From Lactonifactor longoviformis DSM 17459 (GTDB taxonomy: Bacteria; Bacillota; Clostridia; Lachnospirales; Lachnospiraceae), in NCBI RefSeq assembly GCF_900129135.1, contig NZ_FQVI01000001.1, forward strand, positions 491,085 to 555,084: DNA of 64,000 bases. Reading direction: 5' to 3'. A model generated the notes under the pieces. That model had not been told where the DNA came from, ran no database searches, and saw nothing but the letters and a program-made list of their open reading frames with translations. Of the stretch, positions 33,733-42,785 are shown piece by piece; the stretch's first letter is position 1; each line of letters starts with the position of its first letter. The translations under genes were made by a program, and so were the position numbers.

Positions 33733-34018
33733 TTTCGTATCTCCTCCTTTTTCGCTTCCAAAACACAGCCCGGGGCAATCTGCAGAACTGCCCCATACAT
33801 GTTTCCCACAGAATACTCTGAAAATGAGAATATATTGTTTATCATAGCATGAGGAGAACAAAAAAAAAGCCGTTTTATTCCCAAAGACATTTTAGCCAAC
33901 TGTAAAGCAGGCCGTATTACTGCCGAAAATCCATTTTTGCTACCCAAAATCATGGCAAGTACATGTAAAACAAAATGGGATATGATAAAATAGGTTCAAA
34001 GAAGGGAGAGATGGGGAC

Positions 34019-34750
34019 ATGCACATTGCAATTGTAGAAGATAACGAAAAAGAACAGCATGAACTGCTTCAGATGCTTAATGCATATTTCCTAAAAATGA
34101 ATACCCTGTACACCTATGATACCTATGCAGCAGGGGAAGAGTTTCTGAAGGCATTTCATCCCGGCAGCTACGATCTAGTTTTCCTGGATATTTATATGGA
34201 CGGCATCAGCGGCATGGACACTGCAAGAGCAGTACGCAGGACAGACAGCTCCTGCCCTCTGTTTTTTATCTCAGCCAGCCGTATGCATGCTGTGGAAAGC
34301 TATGAGGTACAGGCTGTCTACTATCTGACAAAGCCTCTGGAAGAAACTGCTTTCCTCCAAGCCATGGACCGTGTATGCTCCCGCCTGACAAAAGCCAATC
34401 GGTATCTCACAGTATCCGTAAAAGGCCATCTGCATATGAAGCTGCTGTTGAAGGATATTTTATTTGTGGACTGTCTGGCCCGGAAAACCCATATACACCT
34501 TGAGAATACACAACTGGTTATTGACAATTCCATTGCCTCCGTTTTGGAGATTCTGTCTGAAGATGAGCGGTTCCTTTCCTGCAATCGGAATGTTCTGGTG
34601 AATATGGACTGGGTAGAATGCATTCCCCAGGAGGAATTTATTATGAAGAATCAGGAGCACGTGCCTATCCGTCAGCGGGGACGGGGTGCCGTCAAAAAGG
34701 CATTTCTGGAATACACCCTGAAGGAACTTCGAAAGGGGGAGTTTTCGTGA
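34019..34750 (+). CDS. LytTR-family response regulator
   Basis: Response regulator of the AgrA/LytR class, 243 residues. The receiver domain shows VEDNEKEQ, the phosphorylation Asp in LVFLDIYMDGISGMD (~55) and the Lys in YYLTKPLEE. The C-terminal LytTR DNA-binding domain covers ~135-240, with YLTVSVKGHLHMKLLLKDI, DERFLSCNRNVLVNMDWVE and VPIRQRGRGAVKKAFLEY. Its stop overlaps the start of the surface protein gene (GTGA), and a GHKL kinase is third in the operon. Confidence 0.92.
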   Translation: MHIAIVEDNEKEQHELLQMLNAYFLKMNTLYTYDTYAAGEEFLKAFHPGSYDLVFLDIYMDGISGMDTARAVRRTDSSCPLFFISASRMHAVESYEVQAVYYLTKPLEETAFLQAMDRVCSRLTKANRYLTVSVKGHLHMKLLLKDILFVDCLARKTHIHLENTQLVIDNSIASVLEILSEDERFLSCNRNVLVNMDWVECIPQEEFIMKNQEHVPIRQRGRGAVKKAFLEYTLKELRKGEFS

Positions 34751-36783
34751 AAAACAGGGCACTATTTCTGATTTGGCTTCTGTCCGTGCTTCTCTGTTTC
34801 TGCTTTTTCCCCGCCGCTGTCCAGGCAGCTTCCCCGCAGTATGACTGTTCTTCTGCCAGGGAGCTTTATGAACTTCTGCTGAATCATCCGGGCAGCACCA
34901 TCTCCCTTACAGACGATATAATATGGGATACTTGGACTCCTCTGCCTCAGGTATCTGCTCCCACCAAAATTAATATGGGTGACTTTAGTATTTTAGTTCC
35001 GGAAGATTATGAACTTTACATTCAGGGCCCCTTATACTTTGAAGGCAGTGCGGCCGACCGGCCCCTGTTTGTAGTTGAGGGCTCTCTTTCTACGGAGAAT
35101 CATGTTGAGATTACAGCCCGGGGGGATTCTGCCACAGCTATTTTTATCGGCGAAAACGGTTTTTGGTACTCAGATCTCTCCTCTGTTTTTGTGGAAGGCC
35201 CTAACTCTACAGGGGTATACTTTGAAAGTGGATTAGAATCAGAAATAACCGCCGCCAGGGTACAGGCTGAGGGAAACGGCTCTGTGGGTATCGATTCTCA
35301 TCGTCCTCTTCAGCTGGTCCTCTGCAATATATCCAGTGACGGCGGACAGGCATTGAAGGCGTCGGAACCTGTCCGCCTGGATCAATGCCTCGTTACTCCT
35401 TCACTGCCAGATGCGGAGGTGATCAGCCGCCATGCCGTAATCTCTGAAGAAAGGATTCAGGAGAGCGGCCTGTGCTTTCCTCAGGGCGTTTCCAGGGAAA
35501 CAGTTTATGAGACTGCACTAACATACCGGCTGCTCTGTGAGGAGGAAGGGGTTTATGAAATTTCCTATCTGACCAGTTTTCTCTGGGAAGACAGCCTGGT
35601 CGATTATAATCTTCCAGGGACTTATCTGGTTTCCCTTGTCCCTCAGGTACCCGAATGGTTTCCTGCGGCTCTGCCTTCCCTGGATATCCCGGTTCATATT
35701 GTGGATCCGGATTGGCCGTTTTTAATGGCAGCTTATCAGCTGATGGACTCCGTAGGAATCCAGTTCTTCACTGAAATAACAGATGCAGCTGAGATGCACA
35801 TGTACTATTCCGATGACAATGGGGCATCCTGGAATGATATTCTGGAATTGCCCGGAAGCTATCTTGATTGTTATGGCGCCCAGGTATACGGTTTAAAGGA
35901 AGATAAGTCCTATCTGTTCTGCCTTGCCGTAACAGGGGGCACTATAGAAGGGATCTCGAATGTTCTGCCCTTTACCTTCGGAGATCCGGATCCTTTCGGA
36001 GGCGGAGACAACGATGGAGGGGATCGCACAGAGCAAAAATTGCCTCCTGTTTCCCAGGCTGTTCCTGAAGCAGCCATCCCTTCCCCTCCGGTAACTTCAC
36101 CGCAAGAGATATACCCTCACGAGGAAACAGACAGTTCCTCCCAAACACCGGACAGAGTGGAACCCTCTGTGCCTGTAGACACTAAAGCACCATCTGCAGA
36201 AAATATAGCTCCCAAGGAGAAAGAAAGCTCCCCTGTCAGGGAAGAAAGCACAGACTCCATAACAGCAGTCTCAGGTGCCAGATTAAGACAGCTTCTGGAA
36301 ATCAATCCGGACACTGTTCTCTTTGAAAAGAATGGGTTATCTGTGGAAATTCCCTCTACTTTTCTGGCCTCCCTTTCTCTTAGCAATAGGGGGCTGCTTG
36401 AAATAGACCTCCGCAAGATAGACGAGCTTTCTTTTCAGCTGTCTGTTACGGCGGACGGGCAGGAGATTGCAGCACTGCCCGAAACATCCGTTTCCCTTTC
36501 ATACACCCCCTCCCAAGGGACAGATCACAGTCATTTGACCCTTGTCCATGCAGGATCAGGGGCAGCGGAACCAGTGACATACAGTGAAAAACACAAAATT
36601 GCCTCATCTAAAATATACACAACCGGCAGTTTTACTCTAAGAGAATACTCTATTACGGATACGGAGAAAACGGGAACGGCTGCAATGAATCCCGTCGCTG
36701 GGAGCCTGTCCATTCTTCTGACTGCTGCTGCTGTAACTGTACTTATCCTTGTTCGAAGGAGGAGAATGCATGAAACGAATTAA
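34747..36783 (+). CDS. cell-surface protein with beta-helix-like domain and C-terminal membrane anchor
   Basis: Exported protein of 678 residues starting at GTG 34747, with GGGGGAG upstream. The signal peptide is ALFLIWLLSVLLCFCFFPAA followed by VQAAS. Residues ~30-240 look like a right-handed beta-helix of short strands (VEITARGDSATAIFIGENG, STGVYFESGLESEITAARV). A beta-rich middle and a Pro/Ser/Glu-rich spacer (~425-500) follow. The end is a transmembrane helix (SLSILLTAAAVTVLILVRRRR), so it is held in the membrane rather than sortase-anchored (no LPxTG). It is translationally coupled to a LytTR regulator in front and overlaps the kinase behind, so it may present or sense the signal for that system. 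No known family recognised. Confidence 0.75.
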   Translation: MKNRALFLIWLLSVLLCFCFFPAAVQAASPQYDCSSARELYELLLNHPGSTISLTDDIIWDTWTPLPQVSAPTKINMGDFSILVPEDYELYIQGPLYFEGSAADRPLFVVEGSLSTENHVEITARGDSATAIFIGENGFWYSDLSSVFVEGPNSTGVYFESGLESEITAARVQAEGNGSVGIDSHRPLQLVLCNISSDGGQALKASEPVRLDQCLVTPSLPDAEVISRHAVISEERIQESGLCFPQGVSRETVYETALTYRLLCEEEGVYEISYLTSFLWEDSLVDYNLPGTYLVSLVPQVPEWFPAALPSLDIPVHIVDPDWPFLMAAYQLMDSVGIQFFTEITDAAEMHMYYSDDNGASWNDILELPGSYLDCYGAQVYGLKEDKSYLFCLAVTGGTIEGISNVLPFTFGDPDPFGGGDNDGGDRTEQKLPPVSQAVPEAAIPSPPVTSPQEIYPHEETDSSSQTPDRVEPSVPVDTKAPSAENIAPKEKESSPVREESTDSITAVSGARLRQLLEINPDTVLFEKNGLSVEIPSTFLASLSLSNRGLLEIDLRKIDELSFQLSVTADGQEIAALPETSVSLSYTPSQGTDHSHLTLVHAGSGAAEPVTYSEKHKIASSKIYTTGSFTLREYSITDTEKTGTAAMNPVAGSLSILLTAAAVTVLILVRRRRMHETN

Positions 36784-38680
36784 GAGAATTCTGCTCACAG
36801 GTGCAGTCCCTCTGGCTATCCTTCTGTCTTCCTGGCTGTTGTTTGCCTTTCTTTATCAGACAGACAATAAATATACCCAAAAAGCCTCACAGCCTATATG
36901 CGGAATCCTTTCCCTTTCGGAAAAGGACCTCAGACAAGCTCCCCTGCGATATCTTATTCGCGAATGGGAGTTTTATCCGGATGTCCTTTTTACTCCACAG
37001 ACTTTTGCTGATAAAAAGCCCGGTACTTACCGGCAGTATATTTCTGTAGGGCAGTACGGAGGCATGGAAGCAGGAAATATTCATCGTTCTCCTCACGGCA
37101 TCGGCACATACCGCCTGACAATACAGCTTCCAAAGGGAATGCGCACGTATGCACTGGAACTGCCGGAAATCTTTTCTGCCTATGCCTTCTATATAAACCA
37201 GGAATTGAAGGCACAATCCGGAGATCCCAATCCAGAATCCTATACCCCCTGTATAAAAGAGAAAACGGTGGTCTTCCAGGGGGAAGGCACTATAAACCTT
37301 CTTCTGGCCGTATCTGATTTTTCCTGGATCTACAGCGGGCTCACCTATCCCCCCGCCTTTGGTTTGGCAGATGCCGTCATAAATGCCCGGGAAAACTATC
37401 TGCTCATCCGTATGGCAGCCCTGCTTTTAGGTTTTCTGGGTCTTATATTATCTCTGTACCTTGGCTTCAGGGCCCACTGGAAAAAAGGACTGCTATATGC
37501 TTTGCAGTGCATTTTTTATCTTGGATATACTGCCTTTCCCCTTCTGCACCGCTTTTTTGCCACAGATGTAAATCCCTGGTACGCCCTGCAGCTTTTCTGT
37601 TTCTATGCCATGCTGCTCATGGCCGTATTGCTGCAGAACAGCCTGTGTCAGATAAGAGGAAAAATCGCCGGTATCTGGCCCTTTATCTGCGCAGCGGGGA
37701 CAGTCGCAGCCTTCCTCACCGGCATCTGCGCCTCTCGCCTGGGGCTTACTGCCTTTTACTCTTTCTCTCTGCTGTCCGCCGTACTCAAATATGGATCTGC
37801 TGTCTACCTTTTGATCGTTTCAGGGGTAGCAGTCCGAAACCGGAGAAGATTCTCCCTTCTGCTTCTGTACACTTCAGAGTTCTTTGCGGTTTCTCTTCTC
37901 GCAGACAGGGTGATGCCCCTTTTTGAGCCTATACGGGGCGGCTGGTTTATAGAAATCGGAGGTACCGGGCTTATGCTGGGGCTGGCATGCGCTCTCTGCA
38001 GAGATTTGGGAGAGGCCTATAAGCGCAGCCTGACCCTGGCGGAAGAATACCGTCTGATGGAACGCCAGCTCTCCATGCAAAAGGAACATTACCGGCAGCT
38101 GACGCAGCAGATAGAGGCTGCCAGAACAGCTTCCCATGATCTGCGCCATCATATGCGCACACTGCGGACACTGGCAGACAGAGCTTCGCTGCCGGATATC
38201 CGCAGATATCTGGAGGAATACGAGCCTCATACAGAACCCCGGGATGTCATAACCTATTCCAATCATCCTGCGGCTGATGCCATTCTTTCCTATTATGCAG
38301 GAGTTGCTCTGCGTATCCATGCAGAGTTCAGCGCCGTCCTTCAGCTTCCTGAGTCCCTGAATATCCCGGACACAGATCTGTGCATTCTCCTTGGGAATCT
38401 TCTGGAAAATGCAGTGGAGGCCTGTGAACGGCAGACCGCAGGGAAACGTTTTGTCTATCTCCGGGGAGAAGCCACAGGACGGCAGCTTCGCCTTGTGATA
38501 GACAATAGCTTTGACGGGATAATAACAGAGCGGGAGGGCCGATACTTTTCCTCTAAAAGAAAAGGGTTCGGTCTGGGGATACATTCCGTCAGATCCATTG
38601 TGGAAGCTCACGGCGGCTTGGTTTTATTTGAACCGGGAGATCAGGTTTTTAAAGCCTCTGTGTTCATACCTCTGAAATAA
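36770..38680 (+). CDS. GHKL-type sensor histidine kinase with 7TM region
   Basis: Membrane kinase of 636 residues. An N-terminal helix (ILLTGAVPLAILLSSWLLFA) is followed by an extracytoplasmic beta-sandwich (~35-215; GIGTYRLTIQLPKG, YAFYINQELKAQSGDP), similar to 7TMR-DISM extracellular domains. Seven hydrophobic segments (~220-410), a coiled coil, the phosphoacceptor region SHDLRHHMRTL (~465) and a GHKL ATPase (LLGNLLENAVEACE, then FGLGIHSVRSIVEAHGG) complete it. ATG 36770 has AAGGAGGAG upstream and overlaps the surface protein gene by 14 bp. It pairs with the LytTR regulator. Confidence 0.88.
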   Translation: MKRIKRILLTGAVPLAILLSSWLLFAFLYQTDNKYTQKASQPICGILSLSEKDLRQAPLRYLIREWEFYPDVLFTPQTFADKKPGTYRQYISVGQYGGMEAGNIHRSPHGIGTYRLTIQLPKGMRTYALELPEIFSAYAFYINQELKAQSGDPNPESYTPCIKEKTVVFQGEGTINLLLAVSDFSWIYSGLTYPPAFGLADAVINARENYLLIRMAALLLGFLGLILSLYLGFRAHWKKGLLYALQCIFYLGYTAFPLLHRFFATDVNPWYALQLFCFYAMLLMAVLLQNSLCQIRGKIAGIWPFICAAGTVAAFLTGICASRLGLTAFYSFSLLSAVLKYGSAVYLLIVSGVAVRNRRRFSLLLLYTSEFFAVSLLADRVMPLFEPIRGGWFIEIGGTGLMLGLACALCRDLGEAYKRSLTLAEEYRLMERQLSMQKEHYRQLTQQIEAARTASHDLRHHMRTLRTLADRASLPDIRRYLEEYEPHTEPRDVITYSNHPAADAILSYYAGVALRIHAEFSAVLQLPESLNIPDTDLCILLGNLLENAVEACERQTAGKRFVYLRGEATGRQLRLVIDNSFDGIITEREGRYFSSKRKGFGLGIHSVRSIVEAHGGLVLFEPGDQVFKASVFIPLK

Positions 38681-38693
38681 AAGGAGAGGTCAT

Positions 38694-39134
38694 TTATCTG
38701 CCCTCCCCCTCTTTGTCTATCCATACAGCATCTGTGCAGGATTCCCGTACATCCTGGTTCACTCTGTGGACACACCGGACTCTGTAATATCCAGCCCCTG
38801 CAACAATAGATTTGCTGGAAGAAAGATACACCGAATTCGCCCTGCCTGCCTTCCAGGAATAAACCTCTGTCCACGTACTGTTCTCATCTGCTTTTTCTAC
38901 TGTCACTTCTACGGAGATCTCATCCGCGATCTGGGAAGCTGTTGTCATCCCCCCTGCCAGCAACTGTCCATTCTCATCCTTGGCAATTGTTGCGTCTCCA
39001 TACTGGACCATGCCTTCCCAGGGCATCCCCTCCTCTTCCTGGGCAGCCTCTATTTCTGACCGGGGCATCCCCATACAGAGGGAAGCACTTAACAATACCC
39101 CCATGCACAGCAGGACTGCTGTTTTTCCTTTCAT
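38694..39134 (-). CDS. small secreted protein
   Basis: A 146-residue exported protein: signal peptide TAVLLCMGVLLSASLCMGMP, then an acidic region and a beta-rich domain ending in YYRVRCVHRVNQDVRESCTD with two Cys that could form a disulfide. I do not recognise it with confidence (it may belong to a clostridial secreted DUF family such as DUF6147). ATG 39134 has GGAGGGAG upstream. It is convergent with the GHKL kinase and follows the DUF4367-like gene. Confidence 0.65.
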   Translation of the reverse strand: MKGKTAVLLCMGVLLSASLCMGMPRSEIEAAQEEEGMPWEGMVQYGDATIAKDENGQLLAGGMTTASQIADEISVEVTVEKADENSTWTEVYSWKAGRANSVYLSSSKSIVAGAGYYRVRCVHRVNQDVRESCTDAVWIDKEGEGR

Positions 39135-39156
39135 TCTCTGTCTCCCTCCAAATATC

Positions 39157-40305
39157 CTACGCAAATTCCAGACCATTAAGAATCTTTTGGAACTCGTCCC
39201 GTTCCATGGTTCCCACTACCAAATAACAGATATTGTCATACAGGATCCGGGCCGCATAGGCTCTTTCTTCTTTGTCTTTAGACTGAAGTTTCCAGATCGT
39301 TGCCTCAGCCGCCTGCAGGTCGACCGTATGCTCCTCCTGTATTTCTTCTCCTGATACAAAGGTGTAAGACAACATTTCCCTCTTTTGGGAAAATGCTTTA
39401 TAAGTAAGACTTCTGCCCTGGTACAAATAGGAGAGACACGCAGTCTGAATGCAGCTGTCCACATCAGCCTCCAGAAACTTTGTGCCCTCCGGCACATAAG
39501 TCATCTTAACCGGACATCCCCCATAGATCTCCTCCATCTGCTGATACGCCAGCTCCTCCTGGGCTGACCGTGCCGCAGCTTCTTTTTTCTCCCATATAAA
39601 CCAACGGGGGGTACCGGCAGTTATCAGTACCCCGTAAATTCCCACAGCCACACAGGCTGCGCACAGAACCGCTCCTATCCTGCTTCTTCTCCGTTTCTTC
39701 CTCTGCCGCCCCTCCGTCTGCTGCTCCACAGTCTGCGGCTTCTCAGGGATTTGCGGTGCTTCACAGATGGCGTTCTCAGAACAATTCTTCGGCACCGGCC
39801 CCTCGTTTTCCCCGGCAGCCCCGGTCTCGGCGGCCAATCCCTCTTTATGCTTCAGCAGCTTCAAAATTCGTTCACTGTTGTCATTGCTCTCCTGAACAAT
39901 CTGCTTAATATCCTGAATCTCCTGGTACATAATCATGTGCCCGGGATCCAAAAGACTTTTGAATTCCTGTTCTATCTCTTCCAGGCATTCTTCCAAAATT
40001 CCGGCATTTTCCCTATTTAGATAACATCCCTTTTTTCTGCGAAAATCCTCAGGAAAATTCTTCAATTTCACCTGACTGCCTGAGAGGCAAGAGTCCGTAT
40101 GGGATTTAAAATATTCCAGTATATAACTCTGCATTTGTTCCCGTATGTCTGACTGGGTAACTGCTGCAAGTTTTTTGTCTATCCTTGCTTCCATCTCCCT
40201 CAGCCTGGCTTCCGCTTTTTTTGAATCGACTGCACGATTCGCTTTTTCCGCCAGGACCGAGAGCAGAAAACCACTCCCCGCAGAAAAAATATCTTCCGGC
40301 TTCAT
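39157..40305 (-). CDS. membrane protein with DUF4367-like extracytoplasmic domain
   Basis: Single-span protein of 382 residues. The N-terminal ~160 residues are charged and coiled-coil forming (AEARLREMEARIDKKLAAV, EIEQEFKSLLDPGHMIMYQE). A basic patch (RKKRRRSR) precedes one helix (IGAVLCAACVAVGIYGVLIT, ~210-230), and the C-terminal ~130 residues look like DUF4367 (MTYVPEGTKFLEADV, YNDN-like end ILYDNICYLVVGTMERDEF). This topology puts the last domain outside. DUF4367 proteins are often next to sigma or anti-sigma genes, but none is seen here. The ribosome binding site before ATG 40305 is weak. Confidence 0.68.
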   Translation of the reverse strand: MKPEDIFSAGSGFLLSVLAEKANRAVDSKKAEARLREMEARIDKKLAAVTQSDIREQMQSYILEYFKSHTDSCLSGSQVKLKNFPEDFRRKKGCYLNRENAGILEECLEEIEQEFKSLLDPGHMIMYQEIQDIKQIVQESNDNSERILKLLKHKEGLAAETGAAGENEGPVPKNCSENAICEAPQIPEKPQTVEQQTEGRQRKKRRRSRIGAVLCAACVAVGIYGVLITAGTPRWFIWEKKEAAARSAQEELAYQQMEEIYGGCPVKMTYVPEGTKFLEADVDSCIQTACLSYLYQGRSLTYKAFSQKREMLSYTFVSGEEIQEEHTVDLQAAEATIWKLQSKDKEERAYAARILYDNICYLVVGTMERDEFQKILNGLEFA

Positions 40306-40383
40306 CTGTCTGCATTCCCCCCAACCTCTGGTATTGTCCTTATTATACCATCAGCGGGCTCCAATTGGAATTTTTTTCCGTAC

Positions 40384-41189
40384 TCAGGAGATCCAGGCAG
40401 TTCCCTTTGTATAGGTTCCAATACCGTCCTCGAATACAGCCTTACAGTTATCCAGACCATCAGCCCCCAAACCGGAACACCACTTGGAGATTGAAAATAC
40501 AAAGCTGTCCCCTTTAATCTCTTTGTCTTCAATAGTTATCAGCATTCCCTCCGGAAAATAAAGCTTCTCCGTATCAATCATCCCCTCTTCCACTAATTCA
40601 TCATATGACTTTTGATATACATCCATATCCTGAGACTGGCTTCTGAGCCAGCTGTCCCACTGATACGCAAGGGCGCTCTTCTCTGCCTCACTCATATTGA
40701 CAGACATAGACAGATCCAATGCCATAATCTTCACTCCGCTGTTCAAACCGGGATCGATCTGATAAATCTCTTTTAGTGCATCCAGATACATGCCTGTAAC
40801 ATCATTCTCCTGGCCTACTATGCGAATCTCTTTCTGCCCGTGTATCTGTCCCGGATAAGATTCGGCAATGGATGCATCTTCTCCCATTACTACATCAATC
40901 ACCATTCCGTTTTTAAGCCCGGAGGCCTCTGTCTTCTTTCCGTTCTGATCCGTAACAAGAGTCTCCTTCACGGACAGAGTTACCAGACTGGCGGAGATTT
41001 CACTCACACCGGACAGCAGGAGCATATCCCCCTTACTTTCTATAATTTTTCCTGGTATACATTCTCCTGGGAATCCGGCCCCGGCATCTCTGGCTCTTGC
41101 CTGTCACCGGAGCATCCGGTAAAACACAGCATACCCGCGGCCAACAGCAAAACAACTGTCCTTCCTGCTCTTGCTATTTTTCCTATCAT
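40384..41189 (-). pseudogene. lipoprotein gene broken by a frameshift
   Basis: A 49-residue reading frame (41040-41189) begins with GAGGAGG-ATG and encodes a lipoprotein signal (VVLLLAAGMLCFTGC) and an acidic linker, then hits TAG. A second frame continues without gap (GKIIESKGDMLLLSGVSEIS...) to 40384, encoding about 213 residues of a beta-rich domain with TFVSISKWCSGLG-like features. The two frames are offset, so one indel near 41045-41070 seems to have split a single gene of about 265 residues. Internal initiation at ATG 41025 (AAGGGGGAT just upstream) could still make a cytoplasmic fragment. Function unknown; a sequencing error is not excluded. Confidence 0.65.
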
Positions 41190-41282
41190 ATACAGCAACC
41201 TCCTCTTCCTATGTACTCTTTCGTATCTATTACAGTGTACATCTTATAAGATTCTGTTGCATTCAAAAATTTATTTTTTCTA

Positions 41283-41313
41283 TTGACCTTGCCGCAGCGT
41301 TAACCTGTATACT
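41283..41313 (+). promoter_or_regulatory. MerR-type promoter with 19-bp spacer
   Basis: TTGACC (41283-41288) and TATACT (41308-41313) are separated by 19 bp, the long spacer typical of promoters activated by MerR-family proteins. The spacer contains an imperfect dyad centred on TTGCCGCAGCGTTAA. It points to autoregulation of the gene at 41381. Confidence 0.7.
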
Positions 41314-41317
41314 ACAA

Positions 41318-41345
41318 TTGTCTTAAGAAAATGCGCATAAGACAA
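41318..41345. promoter_or_regulatory. inverted repeat downstream of the MerR-type promoter
   Basis: TTGTCTTA (41318-41325) and TAAGACAA (41338-41345) form a perfect 8-bp dyad over the expected transcription start; it may be an operator or a 5' hairpin. Confidence 0.5.
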
Positions 41346-41380
41346 TACTGTATACAGAGTAACCTGACAGGAGGCAAATC

Positions 41381-42136
41381 ATGGAATATACGATCCGGCA
41401 GATGGCCCAGATGGCCCAAATAACTACCCGCACCCTGCGCTACTATGATGAGATCGGGCTGCTTCCCCCTCATCATTGCACGGAAAGCGGATACCGCATC
41501 TACACAGAAGAGGAAGTCGACAAGCTGCAGCATATCCTCTTTTACCGGGAACTGGATGTTCCCCTGGAAACCATCCGGCAGCTTCTTCTCTCCCCGGGCT
41601 TTGATTCCGTTTCCGTTCTCACTTCCCATCTTAGGGAACTGGTGAACCGCAGAGAGCAGCTGGATCTCCTGATAACCAATGTGACAAAAACAATTCAGAA
41701 AGAAAAAGGAGAATATCATATGACTGATAAAGAAAAATTTGAAGGATTTAAAAGAGAAATGATACAGAAAAACGAAGATATGTACGGGGAAGAAATCCGC
41801 TCTAAATACGGAAAAGACACCGTAGAGTCAAGCAATGCCAAACTCATGAACCTGACAGAAGAGCAGTTCCAGGCCATGGAGCAGCTCGGTGAAACAATTC
41901 TCTCCAAACTGGAAGAAGCAGTATCAAACAGCCTGTCCCCCAACGGCACAGCCGGCAGGGAAATAGCGCTCCTTCACAAAGAATGGCTCTCTTACACCTG
42001 GCCCTCTTATACTCCTGAGGCTCATAAAGGGCTGGCCGCCATGTATGTCAGCGATCCACGTTTCACTGCTTACTACGACCGTACAGTAAGCGGCTGTACC
42101 CAGTTTCTTCATGACGCAGTGGCTGCATTTGCCTAG
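41381..42136 (+). CDS. MerR-family regulator with TipAS ligand-binding domain
   Basis: Transcription factor of 251 residues. The N-terminal MerR helix-turn-helix (IRQMAQMAQITTRTLRYYDE, IGLLPPHHCTESGYRIYTEEE) is followed by a dimerising coiled coil (~75-110) and a C-terminal TipAS domain (~125-250; EIRSKYGKDTVESSNAKLMN, HKEWLSYTWPSYTPEAHKGLA). TipAL-type regulators bind thiopeptide-like drugs and activate MDR genes. An internal ATG at 41720 (MTDKEKFEG), after AAAAAGGAG, could yield a stand-alone TipAS protein, as known for TipA. No target gene other than itself is adjacent. Confidence 0.9.
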   Translation: MEYTIRQMAQMAQITTRTLRYYDEIGLLPPHHCTESGYRIYTEEEVDKLQHILFYRELDVPLETIRQLLLSPGFDSVSVLTSHLRELVNRREQLDLLITNVTKTIQKEKGEYHMTDKEKFEGFKREMIQKNEDMYGEEIRSKYGKDTVESSNAKLMNLTEEQFQAMEQLGETILSKLEEAVSNSLSPNGTAGREIALLHKEWLSYTWPSYTPEAHKGLAAMYVSDPRFTAYYDRTVSGCTQFLHDAVAAFA

Positions 42137-42221
42137 AAAGCCCCGTTCAATCCCAAACAGAAAAACCAAACGCCATGGCGGAGGTTGTGCGTGGGTATGG
42201 GTAATATAGAATTGTTTTTCA

Positions 42222-42632
42222 AAATTGGGATTTAATGCAATCGCTTGAGCTTCGACTCAAGGTGCTCCAAGTCGGAAAGTTGAGGTGGCGGGGGGACGGT
42301 GAGAGAAACCCTGCGGCGGCGGGCTGGTTCAGACAGGAGAGAGGCTTAAGTTCCGCGGACGATTCCGCTGGAGCAACTAGAGAGTTTTAGGCAAAACCGG
42401 GATTTCCGCTGGAGATTTTTTCGGCAGTCCAGGCCGAAAAAAAGTGAGAATGGGCAGAGAATGCATCTAAAGCATTCTTTGACCATACGAACGGTGCTCC
42501 AGCGGGGATTTCGGTTTTGTCTTAGACTCTCTTCGCGACGGAGGTGTCCCGGAACTTAAGCCTCTCTCCTGTCTGAACCAGCCCGCCGCCGCAAGATTCC
42601 TCTCACCTGAGTATAGGGAAGTTCCGGGGAGT
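42222..42632. repeat. module B of copy II, core in the opposite orientation
   Basis: Outer flanks read as the reverse complement of module B at 19310-19726 (AAAATTGGGATTTAATGC on the left, CACCTGAGTATAGGGAAGTT on the right). The core between the two GGCTTAAG / CTTAAGCC sites reads in the same direction as in the other two copies. Both 7-nt-loop hairpins are intact. Confidence 0.85.
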
Positions 42633-42785
42633 AGATTGCTAAGAAGGGGAATGATATCCTTCACAGAAACAGGTTTAGTTGTTTATCCATCACATCTAGC
42701 CGATAATGGTGCTAAATGAGATGAAAATGTACAACGCCCGACCTTCCCCGCCCGTTTTCCGTGAATGTGAAGTGAGTCTCTGCCA

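Noticed and set aside
33733-34018. Extended versions (105 and 111 codons) of the small minus-strand gene at 33544
   Set aside because: The extensions lie upstream of a strong AAGGAGGAG-ATG start and have no typical composition.
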